From the NCBI GenBank assembly GCA_026122225.1, contig JANEZZ010002240.1, positions 186,001-250,000 on the forward strand: 64,000 nt of DNA, read 5' to 3'. This document shows positions 1 to 8,064 of the stretch, in pieces. Both the position numbers and the translations under genes were made by a program. The first letter of the stretch is position 1. Each line of letters opens with the position of its first letter. The notes beneath the pieces are model-generated. The model made no database searches. It saw only the letters and a program-made list of their open reading frames with translations, and was not told the origin of the DNA. This stretch comes from Heloderma charlesbogerti. Lineage: Eukaryota; Chordata; Lepidosauria; Squamata; Helodermatidae.

Positions 1-426
1 ATTTTCGCCATCTTAGTCTACGTAAATGTTTACGTAGACTAAGATGTGCCAAAATAAGGAACGCAAAAGGTGGTGCTCATGGGCACCGCCATTTGCGTAC
101 GCGTGTGTTTTTTTTTAATCAGCTGTGATAGGCTACGTAAAGATTTACGTAGCCTATCACGGTGTTTTTTTAAAATTTAGCCATGATAGGCTACGTAAAT
201 CTTTACGTAGCCTATCACATTTTTTTGTTCTGGTTTATTTTTTAAACTTGGAAATGGCGGCGGCAGCGGCCGAACCGCCGCTGGAGCCCCTGCCGCCAGG
301 ACGATCCGCCCCAGGTAAGTCCCGTCCCGGGGGGGTGGCGGGCCGTTCCGCCACCAATTTCAGGGGGCCGAATGCGCTGGCATTCGGCCTCCCCGAGATC
401 GGTGGCGGAACTTTCGTTCATTCCTA
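1..426 (+). mobile_element. Type 1 hAT-like non-autonomous element, copy A (right part only)
   Basis: The element enters from beyond the window start. It holds three long palindromes at 9-46 (18-bp arms, 2-nt loop), 125-160 and 184-217, all built around TACGTAAA/TTTACGTA. A CpG-rich hairpin around 81-112 has AAATGGCGGC-type arms, followed by a poly-T run. The right end carries a CpG-rich block, a GTAAGT motif and a subterminal hairpin at 367-390, and finishes in a diverged terminal CATTCCTA at 426. The likely 8-bp target duplicate is 427-434, but the left end lies outside the window, so it cannot be checked. The match to copies B and D over the whole right half identifies the family. The hAT assignment is inferred from those copies. 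No transposase is encoded. Confidence 0.85.
254..316 (+). other. First-exon-like ORF with splice donor, copy A
   Basis: An ATG at 254 opens a frame of 20 codons plus one base (MAAAAAEPPLEPLPPGRSAP) with no stop. It runs into a consensus splice donor, CAG followed by GTAAGT, with GT at 315-316. The ATG is embedded in AAATGGCGGC, a match to the YY1 site and close to the TISU translation-initiator motif. Whether it is transcribed or spliced is unknown. The reading frame could be a by-product of GC-rich, stop-poor sequence, and the GTAAGT could be a transposase-binding subterminal motif. Confidence 0.4.
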
Positions 427-752
427 TGTTCTTCATGTATCTCCTCACGTTTTACAGCTATGCAGTGCGCAGGGAGAGGGACCACAGAAACACAATCCAT
501 CTCACCGGAGTGGCAATGACTGTGACCAGGTGATCTGTGTGCTTGCTGCGGAGTCCGCTGCCCAGGTGCTACGTGTTGATGGACAAATGCAAGGCCTCTG
601 CAGCTCTCCCTTCTCATGGTCCTTTAATGGTCAGCCAGACTTGGAGCAGACCACCCTTCAAACAGAGGGATGACTCTGTAAAATAGGACATGTGGCCAAC
701 CAGCAAGCAGAGCATGAAGCCATCTGCCACTCCTCAAGTTCTCTCCCCAACA
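427..752. other. Spacer between copies A and B
   Basis: No recognised repeat, apart from 660-700, which resembles a short segment near 27225-27290. A pyrimidine-rich acceptor-like sequence ends in TTTTACAG at 456, about 140 bases after the copy A donor. This may be chance. Confidence 0.3.
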
Positions 753-776
753 TAGGGGTGGAAGAAAGTCACTTAC

Positions 777-962
777 CTTTTCTCGCAGCTTGTTCGCGGT
801 GGGGGGGAGTGCTTCGCTGCTCCCCCCGCGAAGTTCAGGCCGGGGGGGGGAGGCTTCCCTTCTCGCCCGGCCGAAATTCAGGCCGGGGGGGAGGCTTCCC
901 TTCTCGCCTGGCCGAAATTCAGGCCGGGGAGGAGGCTTCCCGCCTCGCCCGGCCGCGAACAC
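777..962 (-). repeat. G-rich tandem repeat and stop-poor frame, left end of copy B
   Basis: Three units of about 41 bases repeat the phrase AATTCAGGCCGGGG with long G runs. Read on the minus strand they form a stop-free frame with repeated motifs such as RPEFRPGEKGSLPP. The frame runs toward an outward GTAAGT (771-776 on the plus strand). Copy D has an equivalent block. The guanine runs could form G-quadruplexes. Coding use is not shown. Confidence 0.6.
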
Positions 963-991
963 GAAAGTTAAAAAAAAAAACCAACGTCCCC

Positions 992-1458
992 TGATAGGCT
1001 ACGTGACGATTCACGTAGCCTATCATGGCTAGATCTGCAAAGTCAGCTGTGATAGGCTACGTGAATCATCACGTAGCCTATCACGGGTGACTTAAAAAAA
1101 AAAAAAAAAAGCCCGTACGCGAATGGCGGCCCCCATAGGGAGCCGCCATTCGCGTTCCTTATTTAGTTGCTGTAGTCTACGTAAATGTTTACGTAGACTA
1201 CGGCGAAAATAAGGGCAACGCAAATAGCGTTGCCCTTATTTTCGCCGTAGTCTACGTAAACATTTACGTAGACGACAGCCACCAAATAAGGAACGGGAAT
1301 GGCGGCTCCCTATGGGTGCCGCCTTTATCCGTACACACTTTTTTTTTTTTTTTTTAAAGTCACCTGGGATAGGCTACGTGACGATTGACGTAGCCTATCA
1401 CGGCTGACTTTGCAAATCTAGCCATGATAGGCTACGTGAATCGTCACGTAGCCTATCA
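992..1458. repeat. Nested palindromic core of copy B
   Basis: A large imperfect inverted repeat centred near 1225. The sub-palindromes are at 992-1025, 1049-1084, 1118-1154, 1172-1201, 1202-1246 (central, 20-bp perfect arms, 5-nt loop), 1250-1273, about 1285-1330, 1368-1399 and 1425-1458. Paired start and end positions sum to 2448-2452, so the left four mirror the right four about one axis. Most arms are 11-16 bp, perfect or nearly so, with 2-4 nt loops. Core motifs are TGATAGGCTACGT, GTCTACGTAAA and GAATGGCGGC. Confidence 0.9.
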
Positions 1459-1488
1459 GGGGACTTTTTTTTTTTTTCTTTGATTGCA

Positions 1489-1597
1489 ATGGCGGGGGCG
1501 GCAGCCGGTCGAAAGACTGGCTGCCGCTCCCGCCCCGCTCGAACACCGGACGAACCGCCAGCCGGACCCGCCACCGGGAGGGACATTCAGGGAAGGT
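1489..1597 (+). other. First-exon-like ORF with splice donor, copy B
   Basis: The ATG at 1489 opens 35 codons plus two bases, without a stop, to AG|GTAAGT (GT at 1596-1597). The peptide begins MAGAAAGRKTGC. Length and phase are identical to copy D, although the bases differ at many positions. A hairpin (1498-1527) lies just after the ATG. Function is inferred only from this layout. Confidence 0.45.
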
Positions 1598-1733
1598 AAG
1601 TCCCGTCCTGGGGGGGGGGTGCGGGGGGCGGTGCGGAGGATTTCTCTCCGAAACTTGTTTGGGGGGCCGAACGCGTTGGTGCTCGGCCCCCCGAAGTTTC
1701 GGGGAGAAATTCTCCGCCATCCCTACCCCAGCA

Positions 1734-1891
1734 TCTCATATTAAGAAGTAAATATGGAGGTTCCATTTTGCTAAAAGCCACCAACAGACCTAACCTCCAT
1801 CAACTTAAATGTACACACCCCGCATCTATAGATGGAGGTGGCATAGTCCAGGAAAAGCTTTGCCACTTGATTCTGTGGATTGTTATGATTA
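1734..1891. other. Short unassigned stretch
   Basis: No feature is recognised between copy B and the LINE fragment that starts near 1892. Confidence 0.3.
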
Positions 1892-2810
1892 AAAACATAA
1901 GAAGAGCCATGCTGGATCAGACCAAGGGTCCATCTAGAGCATTCCACAACTTGGGGGCCACCACAGAAAAGGCCAGCCCAGCCAGGTGCCAGAGTTCCTG
2001 GCCCCTGAACATAAGAAGGTCATACTGGATCAGACCAAGGGTCCATCTAGTCCAGCATTCTGTTCACACAGTGGCCAACCAGATGCCCATGGGACACTCA
2101 CAAGCCAGACATGAGTGCAACAGCACCCTCCTGGCCATGTTCCCAGCAACTGATGTACATAGGCATACTGGAGATAGCATATAGCTATCAAGGACTAGAA
2201 GCCATTGATAGCCTTTTCCTCCATGAATTTGTCCAATCTCCATTTAAAAAAGGAAAGGTTCCTCTTGTGCAAGCACTGAGTCATTACTGACCCCTAGAGG
2301 GATGCCGCTTTTCCTCGGTGTTTTCCTGGCAGACTGTATGGTGGGGTAGTTTGCCATTGCCTTCCCCAGTCCTGACTACCTTTCCCCCAGCAAGCTGGGT
2401 ACTCATTTTACCAACCTCAGAAGGATGGAGGGCTGAGTCGACCTGAGCCGGCTACCTGAAAACCAGCTTCCACTGGGATCAAACTCAGGTTGTGGGGACA
2501 GTTTCGGTTGCATTACTGCCGCCTACCACTCTGCGCCACACGAGGCTCTAATCTCCTTTTAAAGCCATCCAAATTAGCAGCCATCACTACATCTTGTGGA
2601 AGTGAATCTCATAGTTTAACTATGCGCTGTGTGAATACATCTTTCTTTTTATCTGTCCCGAATCTCCCACCAACCAGTCTGAGGGGATGACACCAGGTTC
2701 TAGCATTATGAGAGAGGGAGAACATTCTCCCTATCCACTTTCTCCCATGCATTCCATGCACTGTTCCTGAGGAGCCCCAATGTACAAATCACAGTAAGCC
2801 AAAAAGAATA
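1892..2810 (-). mobile_element. L2/CR1-type LINE 3' region (family Y), antisense
   Basis: The 3'-end sequence of an abundant LINE appears in antisense, recognised by the phrase 'ggatcagaccaagggtcca' near its 3' end and the reverse complement of the conserved C-terminal region further right. The first ~100 bases occur twice (1892-1940 and 2007-2050), implying a duplication or two insertions. A SINE interrupts it at 2249-2547. The same family is seen in sense orientation at 16571-17330, where the protein is legible. Confidence 0.75.
2249..2547 (-). mobile_element. tRNA-derived SINE, Sauria-SINE-like, inserted in a LINE
   Basis: On the minus strand it starts with a tRNA-like head (gtggcgcagagtggtaggc, then a B-box-like gtttgatccc). 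It continues through a body with 'aaaatgagtacccagcttgc' and ends in 'gtgcttgcacaagaggaacc'. The flanks ccaatctccatttaaa (2233-2248) and ctaatctccttttaaa (2548-2563) form a roughly 16-bp target duplication with two or three mismatches. That duplication marks a retrotransposed insert within the older LINE. The subfamily name is from memory. Confidence 0.75.
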
Positions 2811-3239
2811 ATAAAAAAGGGTGGCCAGTCCAAATATGGGTGCTGCTTCTGCTCATGTACATTTGTGAATTCATTTAAGTACATGCTCACTTGAAATGTC
2901 CCAATTTCTAGCACTTCAACAGCCGGACTGGTTTAAAATTGGCCAGGTGGCAACCTTACAAACAAAGAGCTGAACTGTACTAATTGCAGGGGCTATCTAG
3001 GTACTATTGTGCTGGCCAAGGAGTATCATGTTTCTGTGTACTGCTGCCAGGATTCCTTTAGCCCCCACTTTACTTCAAACGCCCAAACATGCACAGACAA
3101 GATGCTGCAGTCTACACCTTTTAATCCATTACTTCATACAGGGTCATACAGATGCAAATTCTCAGTGACTCTCAGTCTACAAAGGAATGCCTTCAGGGGA
3201 TTCAAAAGGAAGTTACAAGAGTTGCCCGCCATTTGAAGA
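2811..3239. other. Unassigned stretch
   Basis: No repeat or gene is recognised here. Confidence 0.3.
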
Positions 3240-3446
3240 GGGAGGCGGTCTCACTAGCCTAACTTAAGGTGGGGGGAGGTCCCTCTCTCCTCGTGAGGCC
3301 TCTAAGCGCAGCTTTTCACCCAAGGCCAATCGGGTAGACTGTCTAAGTTCCGCCCCTGCCTTCTCTCTCTTTGCTCTGAGCCTGCGTCTGGCATCTATCA
3401 GGTCATAGTCCCCAAATCCTGCCTCCTCCTGTTCACTGCCTCTCAC

Positions 3447-3484
<38 letters not shown>

Positions 3485-3669
3485 GAACCCTCATTCTCAG
3501 CCAGCAGGATGTCTGTAACCTGAGAAGCTGGCCCACTATCTGAACTAGCCTGGGAAAACACCTCCCCCATGTCTGGTGGTTCTCCTTCAGAATCTGAACT
3601 GCTATCCCACTCCCTGCGCTCAAAAACACCCCTGACAACTACATACCAACCCAATGCCACCCAGCTCAC
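3240..3669 (-). mobile_element. Possible LTR-type repeat or degraded coding fragment
   Basis: Two overlapping minus-strand frames cover this stretch. They encode an acidic, serine-rich segment (DSSSDSEGEPPDMGE) and, beyond a (GT)n tract, a basic-acidic segment (LIDARRRLRAKREKAGAEL). The (GT)n expansion likely caused the frame break. The minus-strand sequence near 3634 begins TGTCAGGGGTG, compatible with an LTR start. No pol or gag motif was recognised. It could equally be another interspersed repeat. Confidence 0.35.
3449..3480. repeat. (GT)n microsatellite
   Basis: About 16 GT dinucleotides in an uninterrupted run. Confidence 0.95.
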
Positions 3670-3829
3670 TTAGGAAAATGCCCCCTGCCTGACATGTTCA
3701 ATTGATATGTTCAAACAGTTTGTTAACAGAGCACAGTTAGCTCTGTTCTAGCCAGCCAATCACTCTCTCCTATCAGAAGAGTTTCAGCTAAGCTGGGACT
3801 TTTACAATGAGACTGAGCACCAATGGACA

Positions 3830-3978
3830 TGGGCTCTCCTACACTGGAGGCCTTCAAGACGAGGCTGGACAGCCATTTGTCAGGGATGCTCTGACTTGGA
3901 TTCCTGCATTGAGCAGGGGGTTGGACTCGATGGCCTTGTAGGCCCCTTCCAACCCTACTATTCTATACTATTCTATGG
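3830..3978 (+). mobile_element. CR1 3' tail fragment
   Basis: Contains the CR1 end phrases 'ttcctgcattgagcaggggg' and 'ccccttccaaccctac', and terminates in short ATTCTATACT-like repeats typical of CR1 3' ends. 3691-3829 upstream shows nothing recognisable. Confidence 0.85.
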
Positions 3979-3979
3979 T

Positions 3980-4535
3980 TGCCATTGTCCAAAAATGCAA
4001 CAAAGGCAAGGAGGAAGAGTCAGGCAAGTTTTCAGAGCTCTCTGCTAAGTGGCCTCCCTTCCAAATCAAAATAGGCATGTCACCACAGTGGGCAAAATGC
4101 CGCAGTAACAGATGGAACAAGCTCGACAGGCATGCCAAAGATCCAGTCAGCACATCAACCCTAAGTAATAGGGAGTTGGAGTTGGGGCCAAGAATGCTGA
4201 AATGTCTGGTGGCAGTTTTACTGCCATGGCCAATGGCTGAGCATGCAGGGCACTGCTGTTGCCACTCAGTGCTTCTCTTGGAGCTGCCAAAAGCCAAGCT
4301 TTTGGCCCAGAAGAATTGAGATATGTACTCTGCTAGAGGTGGGTGAACTATCATGCAGATGTCTCTCTACCCATTGGAAGGTTTCTCAATAGCTAGCAGG
4401 AGCAGGAGCAGCCCAGGTTCCTAAGCTGAAGGTTGCTTTGAAAGTCATCAATATGCTTTTACACTGAAAGGGGACGTTCAGAGGCCAAATGCCACTGAAT
4501 ATCAGGTTTTTAGGGGTGGGGTGGGGTAGGGAACA
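3980..4535. other. Unassigned stretch
   Basis: Overlapping frames on both strands near 3970-4350 are incidental. No family resemblance was seen. Confidence 0.3.
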
Positions 4536-4675
4536 GCAGAGAAGGGCTATTGCCTTCAGGTCCTGCTTGTGGGCTCCCCCAGGCATCTGGTTGGCTACTG
4601 TGGGAAATAGAATGCTGACTAGACCACTGGCCTGAACCAGCAGGGCTCTTCTTACTTATCTGCATATCTCGTGTA
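4536..4675 (+). mobile_element. L2/CR1-type LINE (family Y) 3' end, sense
   Basis: The diverged 3' terminus carries the features 'ctggttggctactgtggga' and 'cagcagggctcttctta', the sense counterpart of the fragment at 1892. Confidence 0.65.
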
Positions 4676-4799
4676 ACATCACACTGACCTATATTAGTGC
4701 TTGCATTCTGCAACTCAGTCACGTGCTCACCTGGGGCAATTACCAATTGCCGTTGGATGAGCCTTCAAGTACACTATGTTCTGCATCTAAGGCCATCCT

Positions 4800-5185
4800 C
4801 TGGGAGCCTCCTCTGAGGTAGGCTTGGACAGAGGCAACAAGGGAGAGGGCCTTCTTGGTGATGGCCTCCCATTTATGGAATAATCTTCCTGATGAGGCCC
4901 ACCTGGCACCAACTCTGACATCTTTTCGGTGCCAGGTCAAAACTGCCCTCTTCTCTCAGGCATTTGGCAGCATATGGAGTCTCTTTGATTGTCTCTGGCT
5001 GATGGTTTTAAATTATTTAAGATATATGTTGTTGTTGTTGTTGTTGTGCGCTATTTGTTCTATGTCATTATCTGAATGGTTTTGTACTTTATATAATGTA
5101 TTTTAATGGTGTCTTGATTTTTGTGAACCACCCAGACAGCTTCAGCTATGGGGAGGTATGGAAATATAATAAATGAAATGAAATG
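4800..5185 (+). mobile_element. LINE 3' tail (family T)
   Basis: Includes a degraded C-terminal reading segment (WNNLPDEAHLAPTLTSFRCQ) typical of non-LTR proteins, then an AT-rich 3' UTR with a (TTG)n tract at 5029-5046. It ends with the conserved tail 'cagcttcagctatgggga' and an AATAAATG-type repeat. At least a dozen copies of this tail occur in the window. Confidence 0.7.
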
Positions 5186-5519
5186 ATGTGGCATAATGCA
5201 CCTTTTCCTTATTTGGAAATGAACATCTCTGTGTGGCCAATATATCCTGGTGAGCATTGCAAAGCTGCAATGTTGGGGATGAACGCAGACCTCTGCACAC
5301 ACCCTTTCCTTGGGGTAGATGCATGACCCTGATGGCATCTTAACTCAAGGACAGCAATAGATTTCATATTCCTGTCACTGATCCTTCTTCCACCCAGAAG
5401 AAAATGTGTGGCTATGAGGCTAAATATGCATGTGAGGGTTCTAGGTGTGTGCGCATACTGTAGCCATCTTAGTTGTACTTACATTCCTTTCATTGAACTG
5501 TTGTGAACTGTCTGATAGC
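5186..5519. other. Unassigned stretch
   Basis: No feature recognised. Confidence 0.3.
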
Positions 5520-5527
5520 CACGTAAG

Positions 5528-5809
5528 TAGGGATGGATGAAATTCTCTGTTTCACCTGTATGCATTTTTGTGTGCATTTTCACATGGTTGAATAAACCTG
5601 TATGCATTTCTGTAAATATTTTCCCCAACACAACACATTTTCCCCTAATGTACACAATTTTGTACTCATTTTTCAGTTGAGAACTGCATCACAACATTTT
5701 GGGAAGTGTGAAGGATAATCGCATTCTGGTCTGTGCACTAGTTTGGACAGTGCAAATTAGGTTATTTTGTATTAAAATGTGAACCAAACTAATTTCTTCC
5801 CCATCCTGC
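5528..5809 (+). mobile_element. hAT-like non-autonomous element (TAGGGATG end), AT-rich type
   Basis: Starts TAGGGATGGATGAAATT and ends in an inverse, diverged CCCATCCTG. Flanks cacgtaag (5520-5527) and cacataag (5810-5817) match at 7/8, compatible with hAT. The interior is built from GCATTT/GTACAC phrases. Confidence 0.6.
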
Positions 5810-5873
5810 CACATAAGGGTCAGGAGACACAGTCCTAATTCAGATGGAATTAGCCTCCATAATGTCACTGAGA

Positions 5874-6150
5874 GGTGAGGATGCATAAATCAGCAAAACT
5901 CCTGAGTCCATATCCGTTTGCTTTGTTTTTTTCTTTTTGCATGAAAAGCCATGAGTATCTTTGTGCATATTTTTCCAGATGTACACATCAATTGTGTACA
6001 TCTTTGAAACATACGCATTCATCTCCCATTGATTAAAGTGTGTGTGCATTTTCCAGAAGTACACATTTTTTTCATACACATTTTTCAATTGTACGAATGC
6101 ATTTTGGAGGGTCTGTGAATCACACTGCAAGCTCAGAAATGTACGGACCT
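5874..6150 (+). mobile_element. hAT-like AT-rich element fragment
   Basis: Shares its start (aaatcagcaaaactc against aaatcaacagaactc), the central 'ctcccattgattaaa' and the near-terminal 'gaaatgtacggac' with the element at 61043-61453. The ends are eroded and no target duplication was found. Confidence 0.55.
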
Positions 6151-6279
6151 ATTATTAAGTATACCTACACAATGGGCCTGACTCTGCATCTGAAGTTGGG
6201 AGTCCTTGCCATGCCAGTCTCACAGGAGCTACTCACAGAACACCTAAAGTTTAAGGACCAAATAACATATTATGTTAAA

Positions 6280-6746
6280 GGTCCGCATAATCAAAGCTAT
6301 GGTTTTCCCAGTAGCAACGTATGGCTGTGAGAGCTGGACTATAAGGAAGGCTGAGCGCCGAAGAATTGATGCTTTCGAACTGTGGTGCTGGAGAAGACTC
6401 TTACGAGTCCCCTGGACTGCAAGGAGGTCCAATCAGTCCATACTAAAGGAAATCAACCCTGACTGCTCATTGGAAGGACAGATACTGAAGCTGAAGCTCC
6501 AATATTTTGGCCACCTAATGCAAAGAGAAAACTCCCTGGAAAAGACCCTGATGCTGGGAAAGACTGAAGGCGAAAGGAGAAGGGGACGGCAGAGGATGAG
6601 ATGGCTAGATAGCATCACGGATGCAATGAATATGAACTTGAGCACGCTCCGGGAGTGAGCGCAGGACAGGAAGGCCTGGCGTGCTATGGTCCATGAGGTC
6701 ACAAAGAGTCGGACACGACTGAACGACTGAACAACAACAACAACAA
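6280..6746 (+). mobile_element. BovB (RTE) LINE, 5'-truncated
   Basis: Translates to the C-terminal end of the BovB reverse-transcriptase polyprotein (SWTIRKAE, FELWCWRRLLRVPWTARRS, KTEGERRRGRQRMRWLDS) and ends in (CAA)n. A 15-bp target duplication with one mismatch, acatattatgttaaa (6265-6279) and acatattacgttaaa (6747-6761), gives exact ends. The frame is closed by TGA where the family has CGA near 6656. It is a dead copy. Confidence 0.9.
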
Positions 6747-6761
6747 ACATATTACGTTAAA

Positions 6762-7011
6762 TGTGTACTTTGGTATTGTGTGATTATTTTTAAAATATTG
6801 AATAATAGCTATGAAGGCCCCTGGTTGGGATCAGGACTGTGGTGTAGGAAGAAAGGGTTAACTCTTCTCTCCATGTGCCACAGTTCTGATCCTGATCAGG
6901 CCCCCTGTGGCTGATATTTTTTTTTTTAAAAAAAACAGCAACCACATAATGTCAAACCATGCATTTAACTTAACATGTCGTTGGGCCATCTCTACATTCT
7001 GTCCAATATAC
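6762..7011. other. Unassigned AT-rich stretch
   Basis: Nothing recognised beyond a poly-T/poly-A pair near 6918-6935. Confidence 0.3.
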
Positions 7012-7432
7012 CAGGGGTTCCCAACCTTTTTGAATCACATTTGGAATTTTGAGAGAGTGTAGTAGGTGCCCTCACAAAAAGGCTGCCATCAGGGCAGCTT
7101 GCCCATTCATAAAATGGCTGCTCTAGTGAGTGTGGTTGGCCACAAAAAACTCATTTCCCAGAAGGGAAGCTGGTGAGACTAAAAGAAATGGGACTTGCCC
7201 AAGGCCTGAAGTATAAAGCATAGATGGGGGCTGAGCTCCAAAACATAAAACCGCTCTTTTGAATCCAAATGAAGATGGCGCTGGAAGGCAGCACTTCACT
7301 TTGATGCATGCCAGCCTCCCATTGTTGTTTTTTTAAGTGTAATTAAAAAAAAACCCTTAAGAAATAAAAATTGGTGGGTGCCAAGAGAGGTGTCTGTGGA
7401 CATACTGGTACCCATGGGCACCACGGTGGAGA
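7012..7432 (+). mobile_element. hAT (Charlie-like) non-autonomous element
   Basis: The 5' end reads CAGGGGTTCCCAACCTTTTT, the usual hAT/Charlie type terminus. The other end contains 'cccatgggcaccac', typical of the same group. The right terminus is eroded, so the boundary is approximate. Confidence 0.55.
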
Positions 7433-7590
7433 TCCAAACTAGATACTCACAGCAAAGCTCTTCTCTGAATGTGTATCATTATGTCTCCAAAATGGCATCA
7501 TCCACGCACAAGAGGGAGCTATCAGCAGGCTTGGGGGAACATGCTATTTTGCAGAAGTACATTTAAGAAAGAAAAGAAAAAATAAAGACA

Positions 7591-7822
7591 GCCAATGTGG
7601 TGTAGTGGTTAGAGTCTGGGGCTGTGGAGATCAGGGTTCTAGTCCCTTCTTGTCCATGAAGCTCACTGGGTGACTTTGAGCCAGTCATTGACTATCAGAT
7701 TAACCTACCTCACAGGATTGTTGTGAGGATAAAATGGAGAGGAGGAGGACTAGGTAAGCCGCCTTGGCTTCCTTGCAAGAAGAAAAACGGTGGGATAGAA
7801 ATGTAATAATAATAAATAAAAC
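7591..7822 (+). mobile_element. tRNA-derived SINE (type S1)
   Basis: The head 'gtggtgtagtggttagag' gives an A-box and 'ggttctagtccc' a B-box. The body includes 'ctcactgggtgactttgag' and 'gttgtgaggataaaatgga', and the end is an (AATA)n tail. Other copies lie at 34657, 56629 and 18163 (antisense). It is transcribed by RNA polymerase III when active. Confidence 0.85.
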
Positions 7823-8064
7823 CTGTGTGGGTGGGGAAATGCCCTGAACAGCCCAATGAGCACTGAGCATACGTATGGAATGCAGATTGGCAGTTGTAGG
7901 GGGATGGCAGAAAAGTGGGGAAAGGGGCAGTGGAGGCCAGTGGCTCTGATTTCAGTGGGGCTGTGAATCCATTCTGGGTTTCAGCCAGTACTCTAAAGGA
8001 GCTATCCACGGTAACGAGCCCTACCCCCCAAAATAGGTTGAGCACCTTGGATAGATCCTTTAGA

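Larger units (their letters stand above)
753..1725 (+). mobile_element. Type 1 hAT-like non-autonomous element, copy B (973 bp)
   Basis: The termini are TAGGGGTGG at 753 and the inverse of TAGGGATGG ending at 1725. The flanks are near-identical 8-mers, ccccaaca (745-752) and ccccagca (1726-1733), a 7/8 target duplication as expected of hAT insertions. Order inside: an outward GTAAGT 24 bases from the left terminus, a G-rich tandem-repeat block, poly-A, the nested palindromic core (992-1458), poly-T, an ATG-to-donor segment, and a subterminal hairpin. The element is strongly CpG-rich against a CpG-poor surround. No transposase is encoded, so movement would need a related enzyme supplied in trans. 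Confidence 0.85.

Noticed and set aside
125..673. 182-codon plus-strand frame across copy A and its flank
   Set aside because: It crosses palindromes, the mobile element end and unrelated flank without respecting element boundaries. It is a by-product of GC-rich, stop-poor sequence.
1..1500. CRISPR-like array of short palindromic repeats
   Set aside because: The palindromes are mirrored about an axis rather than repeated directly with unique spacers. The host is a vertebrate and the unit has transposon ends.
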